From positions 15,128,001-15,192,000 of the forward strand of contig OZ020485.1 of the NCBI GenBank assembly GCA_963971405.1: a DNA stretch of 64,000 bases. The letters run 5' to 3'. Position numbers and translations under genes: made by a program. The notes below the pieces were generated by a model that was given only the letters and a program-made list of their open reading frames with translations, searched no databases and was not told the origin of the DNA. Positions 42,918-53,942 of this stretch are shown here, in pieces (the stretch's first letter is position 1; every line of letters begins with the position of its first letter). The DNA is from Psococerastis gibbosa (Eukaryota; Arthropoda; Insecta; Psocodea; Psocidae).

Positions 42918-43914
42918 TGATATCTACATAGACCTAGGTCTCATTAATTGTGTTGATAGCATTCAGTATCTTAACGCCTCATGAACAGTGCTAATGAGGA
43001 AAAGTAGAATGACGCTCATCATTTACTGTACTACCAATTAAACCCATATATTGTACTATAGTTATTACTACAGCGAATTAATTTTCAAGGTATATGACAT
43101 AGGAAAGCCTGCTTCGAAGGCTGTATGTAATACTACTAGACACGCTGAGGACTGAGGTCTTCACTGTTAGATAATCTTGCTGATTGTTATGCCTACGGGA
43201 ATGGCTGGTTTCACAGATTTTTTCCTGTCTTGTAACTTAAATATGCGAATGAACAGGAAGTCGCGAAGAATACAGTAGGCTATGTATTCGTAGTGTAACG
43301 CGCTGTATTTCAATGTTTCTAATTACTACAGGGGTAGGTCTATCTATGGTGTCTGTAGTAGTGGGAGAATAGAAATAAAAGTGAAAACCAAACTTTTGTT
43401 TGCCGTACAGTACCGGCACTTATTTGATTTTTTTAATTTAGTTTTCTACTTTCCCCACTTCTTCTATAGTTTTAGTGCCTAATGAAATCGAATTGACTTC
43501 GTTCCATTAATTAATAACTTGAAATGTGTAGGCTAAATATTGGATATAGTTTGACAACTCTAAAGCCAGGAGTGCTTCTACTACAATGTGCTTCTAGCAA
43601 ACTATTTGGTCTATCGATTCTTACTAGGAAACTTTCCAGAAACGTGTGATATCGATACTCCCATCGGCCCTCTCTGAACAGCATGCAGTAGCTTACAGTA
43701 AATAACCTGAGGTCAAATATTAAAAACAAAACTTTAGAAATATAAAATTTTTATATCAAAAACGTTTTTAACATAAAAAAAAGTAATGAAAAACAGAATT
43801 ATAACAAAGATTGGCGGAATGATGATGAACTAGGAAAATCGTGGGGAGTGGGGACTCAACAGCTACAGCCACAGTGAGGTGACCGAATCTGACGAGGTGT
43901 CCTCTCGAGGTCGC

Positions 43915-44100
43915 TTAGTAGACGAGGCCGAGGGGTACGGCACCGATGGCAATAGCGTCACGGCGGGGGACATCCACTCGAGCTTGAGAGCTCACGGCGA
44001 AGGCGTTGTGGGCACCATAGGCACCGCTCGCGCCATAGGCGGTAGGGATGAGCAGCTGGGCGGAGGCCACAGCGAGGACGACGAGGAGGACAACGAAAAC
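43915..44100 (-). CDS. Secreted peptide exon 2
   Basis: 61 codons and TAA after the acceptor CCGCAG. It begins VFVVLLVVLAVASAQ, finishing the signal peptide. Confidence 0.75.
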   Translation of the reverse strand, partial: VFVVLLVVLAVASAQLLIPTAYGASGAYGAHNAFAVSSQARVDVPRRDAIAIGAVPLGLVY

Positions 44101-44997
44101 CTGCGGCAAAAAAAAGGTGGCGGTGATTAGGCGGGGAATTTTCAACCGTGTTTAGAGAAACTGGAGGGGAAAACCCTTACGGGTGCAGAAAAATAAAAAA
44201 AACGTCAAACAGACCATTAGGCCTGAGCACAGGTAGAGGATACTCTCTCTTGACCACCGGTCTATTTCGGATGTTGTGGTCAGCGACATGCTCAATTTAA
44301 AAATCACAGTTCACAGGAAATATCAGTCGTTGAGCCATTTAAGGGGTAGCCTACTTGATGTTTGGTCAGTTAATGATGTCTATTTTAAAAATTGAACACT
44401 GAAGATGTCAAATCGAAGAAGTTCCAAAACTGTGGCCAAATGATGTTAGTGACGACTAATCACTGTATCAAAATGTAGAGGAATATTTCTTCTAATTTAT
44501 GACACCTCATTTATGGCTCTTCAGCCGATATTTCCCGTGAGATTGGATTTTACAAACAAACAAAAAAACGGACTGGGGACGTCATTATCATGCTGGTAGC
44601 CTACATATTGATAGACTTACCGTACTGCATATTACCTTATATCCAAACTCAATTAATGTCCAAACAAATCGCTCATTATGGGTGTAGCTTAAAGAATTAT
44701 TCCTTCATACTTAATACCTATTAGGCCTAACTGTTAATTTAAAAAAAGAATCAGCTCAAATGCCCAAAATTGCCCATCAGAAGGCCTGCATTATAGTACG
44801 CTTTCGTGTATCGGTAACTACATAAATTAACGGGCATACATACTTTATTAGGCCCAAAATACTAGTGTCAACTAGTTGGCCACAAAATTTGCTGAGGAAT
44901 ATATCTGTATATCTAGCATGATTAGTTAGATACCGTTTTTTATGTAAAAATAATAAGACGAAAAATCAAATTTGGCTGTACTTACCAATTTCATCAT
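43915..44997 (-). CDS. Small secreted (cuticle-type) peptide, 65 aa, two exons
   Basis: Exon 1 is 44997-44986, coding MMKL and ending TTG|GTAAGT. Exon 2 is 44100-43915, after the acceptor TTTGCCGCAG. The joined protein begins MMKLVFVVLLVVLAVASAQ, an obvious signal peptide with cleavage around residue 19. The mature part of about 46 residues is rich in Ala, Gly, Tyr, Val and Arg (TAYGASGAYGAHNAF) and ends VPLGLVY and TAA. An intron a few codons into the signal peptide is typical of arthropod cuticle and small secreted protein genes. Codon use is GC-rich compared with its surroundings, consistent with strong expression. Exact family not recognised; function as a cuticle or other secreted structural peptide is an inference. 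Confidence 0.75.
44250..44570 (+). repeat. Interspersed repeat family B, fragment in the secreted-peptide intron
   Basis: Resembles 27645-27960 ('cacaggaaatatca', 'gaagttccaaaactgtggcc', 'gttagtgacgact'). It fills part of the 885-bp intron. Confidence 0.5.
44986..44997 (-). CDS. Secreted peptide exon 1 (MMKL)
   Basis: Four codons only, starting at the first of two adjacent ATGs, followed by a consensus GTAAGT donor. Phase 0 join to exon 2. Confidence 0.72.
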
Positions 44998-45050
44998 TTT
45001 GGGAGAGTTTGGGTTGAGATGGCTACTCTGAAAGTCAGCTAGCAACTGTG

Positions 45051-45080
45051 CCTGATTGGTCTCAGCTATGGGCTTAAATA
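45051..45080 (-). promoter_or_regulatory. TATA box and initiator of the secreted peptide gene
   Basis: On the minus strand TATTTAAG (45080-45073) is followed 27 bases later by TCAGG (45055-45051), an arthropod-type initiator with the probable +1 A at 45053. This predicts a 5' UTR of about 56 bases before the ATG at 44997. Confidence 0.65.
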
Positions 45081-45651
45081 CCACCAGTACCTGACGCCGG
45101 AGGAAGGACCCCAGACAAGCTGGAGACTTCATGGTCACCACGCCTACACGCCAGCTGTTTTTTAATAGGGAAGCATGGGTACACACATACAGGACGCGCT
45201 CGTGACGTCGTGCGGAGTCTCTATACACTGAAGAGCTGTGCAGCCAAGTACAGCGATTATAGAGTTAGAAAAGGTGGGTTTCTGTGAATTAGGCGTAAAT
45301 TCCGTTGTGTGAAACCCTCACAGATGAGGGAAATGGTAAGCATTTATAAATGACGACCGGAGGGAAAGAAAAAAAAAACATGTGGTATAGTCACTAGCAC
45401 CGATCGATCGGCCAGTTATTGAACTTGATTTGTAAAAAATACACATTTTGATACATAGTATAGCATGTACCTATACATAATCGAAGTGTCGGCCACATAT
45501 CCAAAATCCCTATCGGCTCGGGCCCATCATGTGTAGGGAGATCTCATAAACGCAAATAATATTTTAAAGTGGCATATTGTTAATGGGTACCTATAGGGCC
45601 TATGGGCTAATTGTAAGAGTGGGCCGTAAAATCCAAAATTCGCCCTTATGA

Positions 45652-46689
45652 AAAAGAACCGGTACGAGTTTACTCGAACGTGCTTTCCAATTTATCAATT
45701 AGTAGATGGAGAAAATGAGTAATTTCATGGTAAATAATTTACCTATGGTTAAATTTTCGATATCACTTACGGGAGGGGGGGGGCACCTAAAACATGCCTG
45801 AAGGTAGAAATCAGCGATCAGCGCAGAAAAATTACTTTTTAGTCATTTTTCATGAAAAATGAGTTAAGTTATTTTTATATTTTTACCCCCAGAAGCAAAC
45901 TATAAAGGGGCAAGCGACCCCCCGCATTTTATCAACATTAATAACAACTACAATATATGTGAATTTAAAAGAAATCGTTGTAGCCATTTTTGGGAAATAA
46001 TTGTTTTAGACGATTTTTTGGAGTTTTTTGAGAATAAAACCCCCCCAAATTGAGTTAGCCAAAAATAAAAATGGTCCCGAGGTATGATTTTTGTGAACCT
46101 ACATGCCGAATTTCAACAAAATCGACCGAGTAGTTGGCCCGAAAATCGACGCACAGACAGACATTTTGTAAAAACCACTTTTTTGGGTTCCTGGCACCTC
46201 AAAACGTGTAAATCCGTTGAAATCTCGGAATCGAAAATTAGGACCATCACAAAGCTTTCCTTAGGTGCCCATTCATCCATTGACCGGCTAGGGCTATTTC
46301 CAAAAACGGTGACGTGGTAGCAGACATTCAAGACTTATAGGTGGCGTTTCCACCGACCTCGCATTGCAGAATTGCTGACGGAAATGTTTATTTTCCTCTA
46401 TGCCATAGGCCTAGTTAAAATTGATCAATGATCATACAGTAAAATCACAAACTAAAATTAAAAAATGGCGTCATGGGATATGTTAAGTACAAACATTTTA
46501 ATAGATTTCTATCAAAAGAAAAATTCTAATTTCCGTCAATGTCATTTGCATTCTGCAATGCGAGATCGATGGAAACGCAACCTAAGTCTTGAATGTCTGC
46601 TACCACGTCACTGTTCATGGAAATAGCCCTAGCCGGTCAATGGAATGGGCGCCTTATATGCTAGGTAGCCTACGTATAAATTGGAAAGC
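45652..46689 (-). repeat. Interspersed repeat family A, copy 3 (reverse), split by a MITE
   Basis: Same order as the other copies: aaagaaccggt end, palindrome, G-run (about 45774), 'gacagacagaca'-like part shortened, GGAAAGC end. The last 30 bases are separated from the body by a 390-bp hairpin element at 46264-46653. Confidence 0.75.
46264..46653. mobile_element. Hairpin MITE 6, PIF/Harbinger-like, nested in family A copy 3 (TTA duplication)
   Basis: Arms of about 130 bp: GGTGCCCATTCATCCATTGA..CTAGGGCTATTTCC..GTGGTAGCAGACATTCAAGAC and so on, mirrored at the right end. The central loop is about 120 bp. TTA lies at 46261-46263 and 46654-46656. The uninterrupted family A copy 2 shows a single TTATA at this point, which confirms a TTA target duplication. 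Confidence 0.85.
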
Positions 46690-48214
46690 AATAATTACTA
46701 CTTACTAGGCCCTACAATAAATCAGGATAGACAGAATAAAATATATCGATATAATCCAAAAGCTATAGAATACTCTATGCATGGTCCCTACCTATTCACT
46801 GCTGTAGGATTTGTAAAATTTCACCTTACATATTATTTTTTAATTGTTGCAGAAGGATATAAATCCAATGGGCCTAGGTATTATGTTATTATTGCCCTTG
46901 CTAAATGATACAACAGTAAGTGAGAGGTTCGTTTATCGTCAATAATGCAAAAACACCTATGCCTACTACTGTACTACAACCAAGTATGTATGTCAGTTGC
47001 AGTATGTCCAGACATATAGAAGGCAATGGAATTTGGTATCTATTAAATTACTTTTTGTTTACCCTAAGCCTACTCATGGAGTAAATTGTACAATATAGGC
47101 CTATACAGCATATACTGGAATAGTCTAGTGCAATGCGCATTTTCCCAGTCCGTGACTTTAATGAAATAGGCTATGTCCGACTCTTGTAAAGAAATTTTCC
47201 CAGACGCTCGTAAATTTAGACCCATTGCGTGCAGGCTTATGAGCATTTATTTGCGAACCATGATTTAGTCTATATACACTCTGTAGGCACCATTAGATAT
47301 AGCGACAGCGGGTCCCGGAAATTTTTAAGAATTTACATGCAAAAACACAGTTTTACTGTTTTTAGGGAGAGAAAAAAAATTGCAAGTGAAACATCAAACT
47401 GAACAATGCAATTCTTTTACATTTCGGGAGGGGTTTCAGCCTCCAAAGTCCCCTCCCTGGCTACGTGCCTGCCCAAGCCTAGTTTTGTCGATCCACAGCA
47501 AACCCGATACGATTTGTACTCTAATAATTATACTGGAAGCTGATCGAAAAGAATCTTCGGGACCTGGTGATCATTGATCATATCAAGGCCAAGGCTGCGC
47601 GTACGATACCAACTTCCTAGATCTGGCCAGGGCAAACTCCTAAACTAGTTTTTAAGAAGTGCCACAATCAATGGTAAACAACTTATTGATATGCAAACGA
47701 GGATTAGGCGATTCCGGAATATCAAATCTTATGTTTTATTGTCGTTGCTGTGCTAATATTTATTAGAGGCAGAGGCCTGTCATCGAACCCTTTCCCTGAC
47801 AATGGGCTCCGCCCTAATTGTTCGATGACTATGAGACCTCCTCCTCTAATGATTATAGACACATAGTAAGCCCAACTAAGCCTTAAAATAGTATTACACC
47901 ATTACCAGTCGATATGCCTACCGCTGCCGATTGAAGTTTTTTAAAGAACTGGCTTTATTTGTGTCCAATGTTACGTTGAAAGTCATTTTATGATGAAGCC
48001 CCAGTCATAACCAAGGATGCCGTGCAGCTGGATTAAACCCAACCTAATGGATCTCCTCTAAACGGCAGTTAACATTTTTGGTTATCGTAGTCACTAGTAA
48101 AATTGATGTTCGACGTGATTGATTTCGACCAGGCGGGTAAGGTGGCCACCACAGTACATGCAATGAAGGAGCAAAAAGTTGTGACCGAGATTATAGGCTT
48201 AGATGTTCTCACCA

Positions 48215-48890
48215 TAAGCTCATTGGCGTAAATCCCTGAAATTTCTGGGGGGGGGGGGCTTTATGACCCCAAGACTTTGATCCCCCGGAGAAAAAAAAAT
48301 TGAAAAAATTTTGAAAAAATAGGTCTGAAATATTGGAGTTTTAATCATTTTGAGTAATATATTTTTGTGAAAGGACTTATATCGGATAGGACAATATGTT
48401 GATTTTTTTCATGATGTCTAACATGTGAAATAGGCATACCAAGAATTCATTTCCCTTTCGTTATTGTGAATACTATGCCTTTCGCCTTCATAACATCTTT
48501 ATCACCAGAAATCCCGGGGGCACGGGTGCTTCGGGGGGGCTTAGCCCAGGACCCCCCTATCTACGCCAATGTTTGCAAGCAGTACAAAATTGAGATATTA
48601 CAACGGCGAATAAACTTACCATTGAGGGGGGCCCGGAGAAAAATTTGGAAAAAATAGCTTTGAAGTATTGGGGTTTTAAGCAATTTTAGTAATATATTTT
48701 TTTGTGAAAGTACTTGGTCAATATGTTGATTTCTTTCATGTAAAATAAGCATACTAAGAATTAATTTCCCTTTCATTATGGTGGATACTATGCCTTTAGC
48801 CTCCATAACGTCTTCGTCACCAAAAATCCTGGGGGGGGGGGCTACGGGTGGACCTGGGGGGCTAAGCCCCCCTATTTACGCCAATGCATA
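48215..48890. repeat. Two direct copies of a G-run repeat with CATTGGCGTAAAT-type ends
   Basis: 48215-48570 and 48600-48890 are collinear: G-run, 'ggagaaaaa', 'tattgg.gttttaa', 'gtaatatatttttt', 'atatgttgatt', 'ttcatttccctttc', 'actatgcctt' and a second G-run ending 'cccctattacgccaatg'-like. The outer ends, CATTGGCGTAAAT and ATTTACGCCAATG, are inverted. A solo end (cccccctaactacgccaatg) occurs at 55980-56000. Confidence 0.65.
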
Positions 48891-49887
48891 AGCTAGTGAT
48901 GACCAGTGGCGCAGAACGTACCTGCGCCTGTATGCTGTTGTCACTCATGCCTGCTGGATTGTTCTGCTTTTAAATTGCCGCTGTTTTCTTCTAGCAACCC
49001 TACGAACTCGTATTTCCTTTGACCAGGTTTGCCATTTCAATCTACGTTTCACAGCTAAAGGGTATACTTAGTTTATAGTTAGGTGCCATCTATTCCATTA
49101 TAGTATAATCTTTGATTTCGACGAAAATCCTAATTTGCCTGAGGTGGATGGACGTAAGTCTGTGATCTGTCCCCTATTCCCTGGACTCTTGTCAACACGC
49201 TGTAGGCTCTCCGCTGATACGATGCGTCGGCCTGTATTTTGCCTTAGTCAAGTGGCACAAAGGGAGTCATTTGGAAGAAATTAATAAGTACATTATATTA
49301 TGCTAGATGAGAAATCGTAAAAAAAAAACAGGCATTCTCTTGCGATTTATTCATAAGACCATTAAAACATTAAATAATTTCGTCGAAATGACTTGCCATG
49401 TTTTGTTTAGAAAATAATTTGAATTATCTTCAAAACTGCTGGTTGCACCATCTTCGGTTAAGAGGATATGCTATCGAAATCGCTGTTCAGACCTCTTTGG
49501 TTCTGGAGTTTTGACCCACCAGAATTATGTTAATTGTAACGGCCACTCTTCCTTGGAAGCATGAAACATCAATATAGATTTTCCATGCGATGGAATTTTA
49601 ATTTTAAGGCTCAGAATTTTATTAAAAAATTACAAAATAGCGCAATATTCAGAAAGGGTTCTGGAAAATGCAATCTTACCTTCAGTGGAAGAGAGATGTT
49701 TTGCATGTTAATATTAGCTAATGGTCTATATCTACATTATTAGTGTGCTATTTTCCACGATTTTGCCATAAAAACCATGATATTTAAAAATTTGTTATTT
49801 TTGTTTACAATTGGACCTGAAACCAAATAATATTTTGCACCCCAAAATGTAACGCAGTAGTTCCGAGATATTCCGCCGCATTTGCAG

Positions 49888-51923
49888 TAGTGATGGCCGA
49901 GTTTGAAACGTTTCAATGCAGTGCGTCACACATCTAACTGTATCAGTGAGTATTGAAACACCTTTTCAAGCTTCATGAATCATGACACTGTGTCACTAAC
50001 TGAAGCAGTGCCAAGTTGGTGTTCTGTTTTGCCGCGGTTCCGGCCGTGCGCTGCAGTACTTGACGAAATTTGAGTGACACACTCGAAGTTAGCCGACAAG
50101 AGCCGAAGTCAATAGTATAAGAGTTTGTTAAAAGATTCATGTCAGGCTTAAAAAGTAATGGTTGACTAGCTCAATTTAGTTTTAAAGGTGTGATTGCAGA
50201 TAATAACATTAAAAGACGTATGATTGTGCTTTACATTAGTAGTTTGAGTCAATCAATTTTGCGTTTAAAATATTAAAACAGATTGAAGAAGTATTGAAAC
50301 AGTGTTGAGATAGTATAGGTACAAATCTCTGCAGCCTATGCCTGCAGCTTTACAAATATGCAAGCGTGTAATTAGGCAAATACCACAAAACTTTGCACTG
50401 TACGATTTTACGATAGCTACTAACAAATTTTGTTTTCTTGTAGCCTTGACAATTCACCTGCCTATTTAAACTCCAATATAAACTGAGAGCGGCAGGAAAT
50501 GCTACTGATTTCTCTAAATTTCTTAGAGACCATCTCTTAGAGTAAGCTTTCTACACTGTCAATGAGGCACAAGGACATAGGTACTTCACTTTGACGATTT
50601 TACTATAGAACAGAAATATTTATTTATTCATTTATAAATACAGCAGGCTAATGTCATACTGTTACAAAATACTATATACTGTAGAGTGTAGACTATAATC
50701 AATTGAACAGAGGCAGATGAAAAGAAATAAGGAAAAAGACACATGACGAAAATAAAAAAAATGATCAGGGATAACTATATACATATTTACATAAGGAACA
50801 AGTACAGAGGGAAAACTATGGCCGAGCTGAAGGCGTTAACGTCCAAGAGGAAATGGCTTCGGAGCTACCCCCCCCCCCCCCGGTCACTAAGGGGGAGGAG
50901 GGAGATGAAGAAGGCCCGTATATTGCGTGCCTACGGCACAGCCACAATGATGTACTTTATAGGTGTATCCAAATTCAATGCAGTAGGCAAGGGGAGCTTA
51001 TTGGGCTGCACAGCCCCCCCCCCCCCCCGAAACGAAAAGTTGAGAATTAAATAAATCTACATATAGTAGCCTACGGGGCTACGCCCTACGGTAACATGGA
51101 TATGTCCTTTCTCTGTAAATTATAAACTTTTCTGCCATTAAAAACGTAAATTTTCTCAAAACTTCCCCCCCCCCCAGGCCCGGGCCCCACTGTAGGCCTG
51201 TTTGAAGCAATATGAATAGGTAAGCACTCCTTTGTAAAAATCTATACAGTACTTGTCGTTACTGCTGTTAAAATGCGTAGCCTATAGGCCCCTATTACTT
51301 TTAAACTTATATTTTCAAATATTTCCCCCTTTTTGGGTTAAATGCAATATTATTTCTGTAACTTACAATCTCAAGCATCCTGTTTATTACATTATGATTT
51401 AGTCCGCATTTCTTCGAAATATTACGCAACATACAGGATCACAGTCGCCACAGCCAACCCTGAAAAATCCTTTATATGCAGTGCAATTGATTCATCATGC
51501 CATTTCTAATTTGAAACTACAGGTTCTCCCAAAACTTTTGTATAGGTAGATACCTACCCTACAGACCATCAATGGCCAATGCCACATATTTAGCCTACAT
51601 TCCTACAATATGTTTTATAGATATAGATCTAGACTCAACTCCTAAATTTAAGTTAAAAAAAAAGGCAACAAAAGTAATAAAAAGACAAACAAATATATTG
51701 GAAGTGAAAATTTTGTAATGTCTATTGTGCGCATCAGTCTCCCCCCAAGACCAACGAGCGCGTTGTATCGGGGACTTGGTGTGTCAAGAATCAAGTATAG
51801 CGTATAGCACACTGCATCAGTGCATCAACATATGACACTGTTTCAAGTTGGTGTGTTGAAACATCGGAGTGTGTGTGTCAGAGTGTATCAGTGCAGCTTG
51901 GTGTTTCAGATTTGCCATCACTA
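49888..51923. mobile_element. Non-autonomous hAT element, 2.04 kb, 8-bp target duplication
   Basis: Left end TAGTGATGGCCGAGTTTGAAAC; the right end is the inverse of TAGTGATGGCAAATCTGAAAC. ATTTGCAG directly flanks both ends (49880-49887 and 51924-51931), a perfect 8-bp duplication diagnostic for hAT. Subterminal motifs such as GTGACACTG/TTTCAA recur near both ends. The interior has C-runs at 50870 and 51011 and no transposase. Confidence 0.9.
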
Positions 51924-52239
51924 ATTTGCAGCGCTCTTGTTGCTGCCACGAATGTGAGCGAGTATACTGCCACGAATGTAAATAATAAACAAATACTTTT
52001 TGTGCGTGAATTGAATCAAATATTATCTTGTTCTGTGAATTGTAAGTTCGATTTTGATTAAATTACTGTTGTGAGCATCATGGCAAAACGAAAGACTAAA
52101 ACGGAGTACAACAAGAAGAGTAAAATGAATTTAAAAAAGTGTTCTGTGGCATTTCAAGCCATGAAATTACTAATCGTGCCAGGTTGTTGTGTTGTTGCTT
52201 GGTAGCAAAAGGCTGATTTGAATTCGGCCCTAATGTCTC

Positions 52240-53233
52240 GAATAAATGTCTGCTCCCGCTGTACTGCAGCTGAAGTTATACACTCGACCTTCTTCGGCTC
52301 TTCGCCTACCTTCTTTTTAAAAGACTACACTGTTCCACACTCACGTATAGCTTGATTCAGTCGATTGTATAATACACCATTTGCAAAAAAATTACTTTGG
52401 GTATGAGCCAGTGGCCGAAACTTGTGCAAATCCTGTAAAATATCTTGTAGCGTGTTGATGGACGTCCGAGTGGACAAGGGAATTTAAATATGATGGAAGC
52501 AAACCCTTGGCTATTTTAAACAAATGTCATGCCTTCGAAGAAAATAGATTCCTCGACTCATGACTGCCACCTCTGCATCCCGGTTCCTTCTGGCATCTCT
52601 AGGTTTATTTAGGATAATACGCATAGGCATAGCTTCTGTAGAGCGTCAAGCACGGAGCGGTTCGCCGGATAAAACACTGTTATACAGTAGCTGTAGTGCG
52701 GCCGAATTAAGGAGTTGAACAAAGTGACTTTAGTGGTACATGGTAGAAGGAATTACACCTTACGAAGGAGCGACATTTTGCATTTTGTTTTACTTGTGAC
52801 CGTCTCATAGTTCAAATTTAAGGTAAGGCGAGAATCAATGAGTATTCCAAGATACTTGAAGGATTTGACCCATTCTATCACCACCAAGAACCAACTTTTC
52901 CAAACACTCCATAGCTCTCGAACTAATAACCATCGCCTTCGATTTTTAATATTAAACACCATCTAGTAATGAAATTCAGTTCCGCATTCATCTTCGAAGT
53001 TAATTCTACTAGGTTTTTTCCCGCCAAGTAGATCAGCATATCAGCAAAGAAATGCTTAACACATTCCAGCAAGAACAGTTCATTGATAAATAGAACAAAC
53101 AGTAATGGTCTGATTTTACTTCCTTGAACTTCACCGCAGTCGTGGGTATTAACACGCGGCCTTTTGTGGGGCACAGTGAGGCAAGCCAAAAAATATGATT
53201 CTGTATGTTAAATATTAGGCTATGACCGTGCAT
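52240..53233 (-). pseudogene. Jockey/CR1-type non-LTR reverse transcriptase remnant
   Basis: On the minus strand, a VPQGS-like GSKIRPLLFVLFINEL, then VKHFFADMLIYLAG (YADD box degraded by loss of one Asp), LNFITRWC, and in another frame FKYLGILIDSRLTLN are the RT palm and thumb blocks. Further along, RIILNKPRDARRNRD matches the post-RT region. Several frameshifts and stops make it dead. No 5' half or ends could be set. Confidence 0.8.
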
Positions 53234-53243
53234 TTTAATTTTT

Positions 53244-53930
53244 GCTTTCCAATTTATACGTAGTATAAGGAAAGCTTTGTGACGGTCAACATTTCAGCGG
53301 ATTTAAGCGTTTTGATGTCCCAGGAACCCAAAAAGTGGGTTTTACGAAATGTCTGGCTATCTGTCGATTTCCGGGCAAACTATTCCGTCGATTTTGGTGA
53401 AATTTGGCACGTAGGCTTACAAAAATCATACCTCGAGATGATTTTCATTTCTATTTTGGGCTAACTTTATTTGGGGGGGTATTCTCAAAAACGTTATTAA
53501 TGTTAACAAAATGCAGTGGGTCGCTTGCCCCTTGGTAGTTTGCTTCTGGGGGTAAAAAAAAAAAATTTCAGCGGAATCTTTCTGTCGATGAATTCTACCC
53601 TCAGGTATGTTTTAGGTGTTCAATAGAGTAACAAAGCCAAACAGGTTGCTTTCCTAAAAATATTTGCTTCTGTGCAAAAAATTATTTTTTGAAGAAATTA
53701 TGGAAAAATCACGCTCCAATACATTGCGTGCCGTGTCATTGTTACTACTGTTACAATGTAATGGTCTGTTCGTTCCAGAATATGCAATTGAGTTTTAAGG
53801 GGTTGTCAATATATAGATGCCCCCCCCCCCCCCCCCCTAGGCATCCGAAATTTATCCATGAGGAAATTATTTACTATGAAATTACACATTGTCTATCTAC
53901 TAATTTACAAATTGGAAAGCATGTTTGCAT
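53244..53930 (+). repeat. Interspersed repeat family A, copy 4 (forward)
   Basis: Begins with the GCTTTCC..GGAAAGC palindrome and ends 'aaattggaaagcatgtt', with internal deletions compared with copy 2 and a C-run at 53821-53837. The RTE remnant abuts its right end. Confidence 0.75.
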
Positions 53931-53942
53931 TATATCAAAAAT

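Larger units (their letters stand above)
38644..43914. other. Gene-free region with MITEs
   Basis: No host gene with splice structure seen. Recognised elements are at 40008-40291, 41179-41298, 41621-41852 and 42132-42917. 38644-40007 is AT-rich with nothing I can name. Confidence 0.5.
45230..49887. other. Gene-free repeat region
   Basis: Contains family A copy 3 with a nested hairpin MITE, and a direct repeat pair at 48215-48890. 46690-48210 has no recognised element. Short ORFs here have no recognisable domain. Confidence 0.5.
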
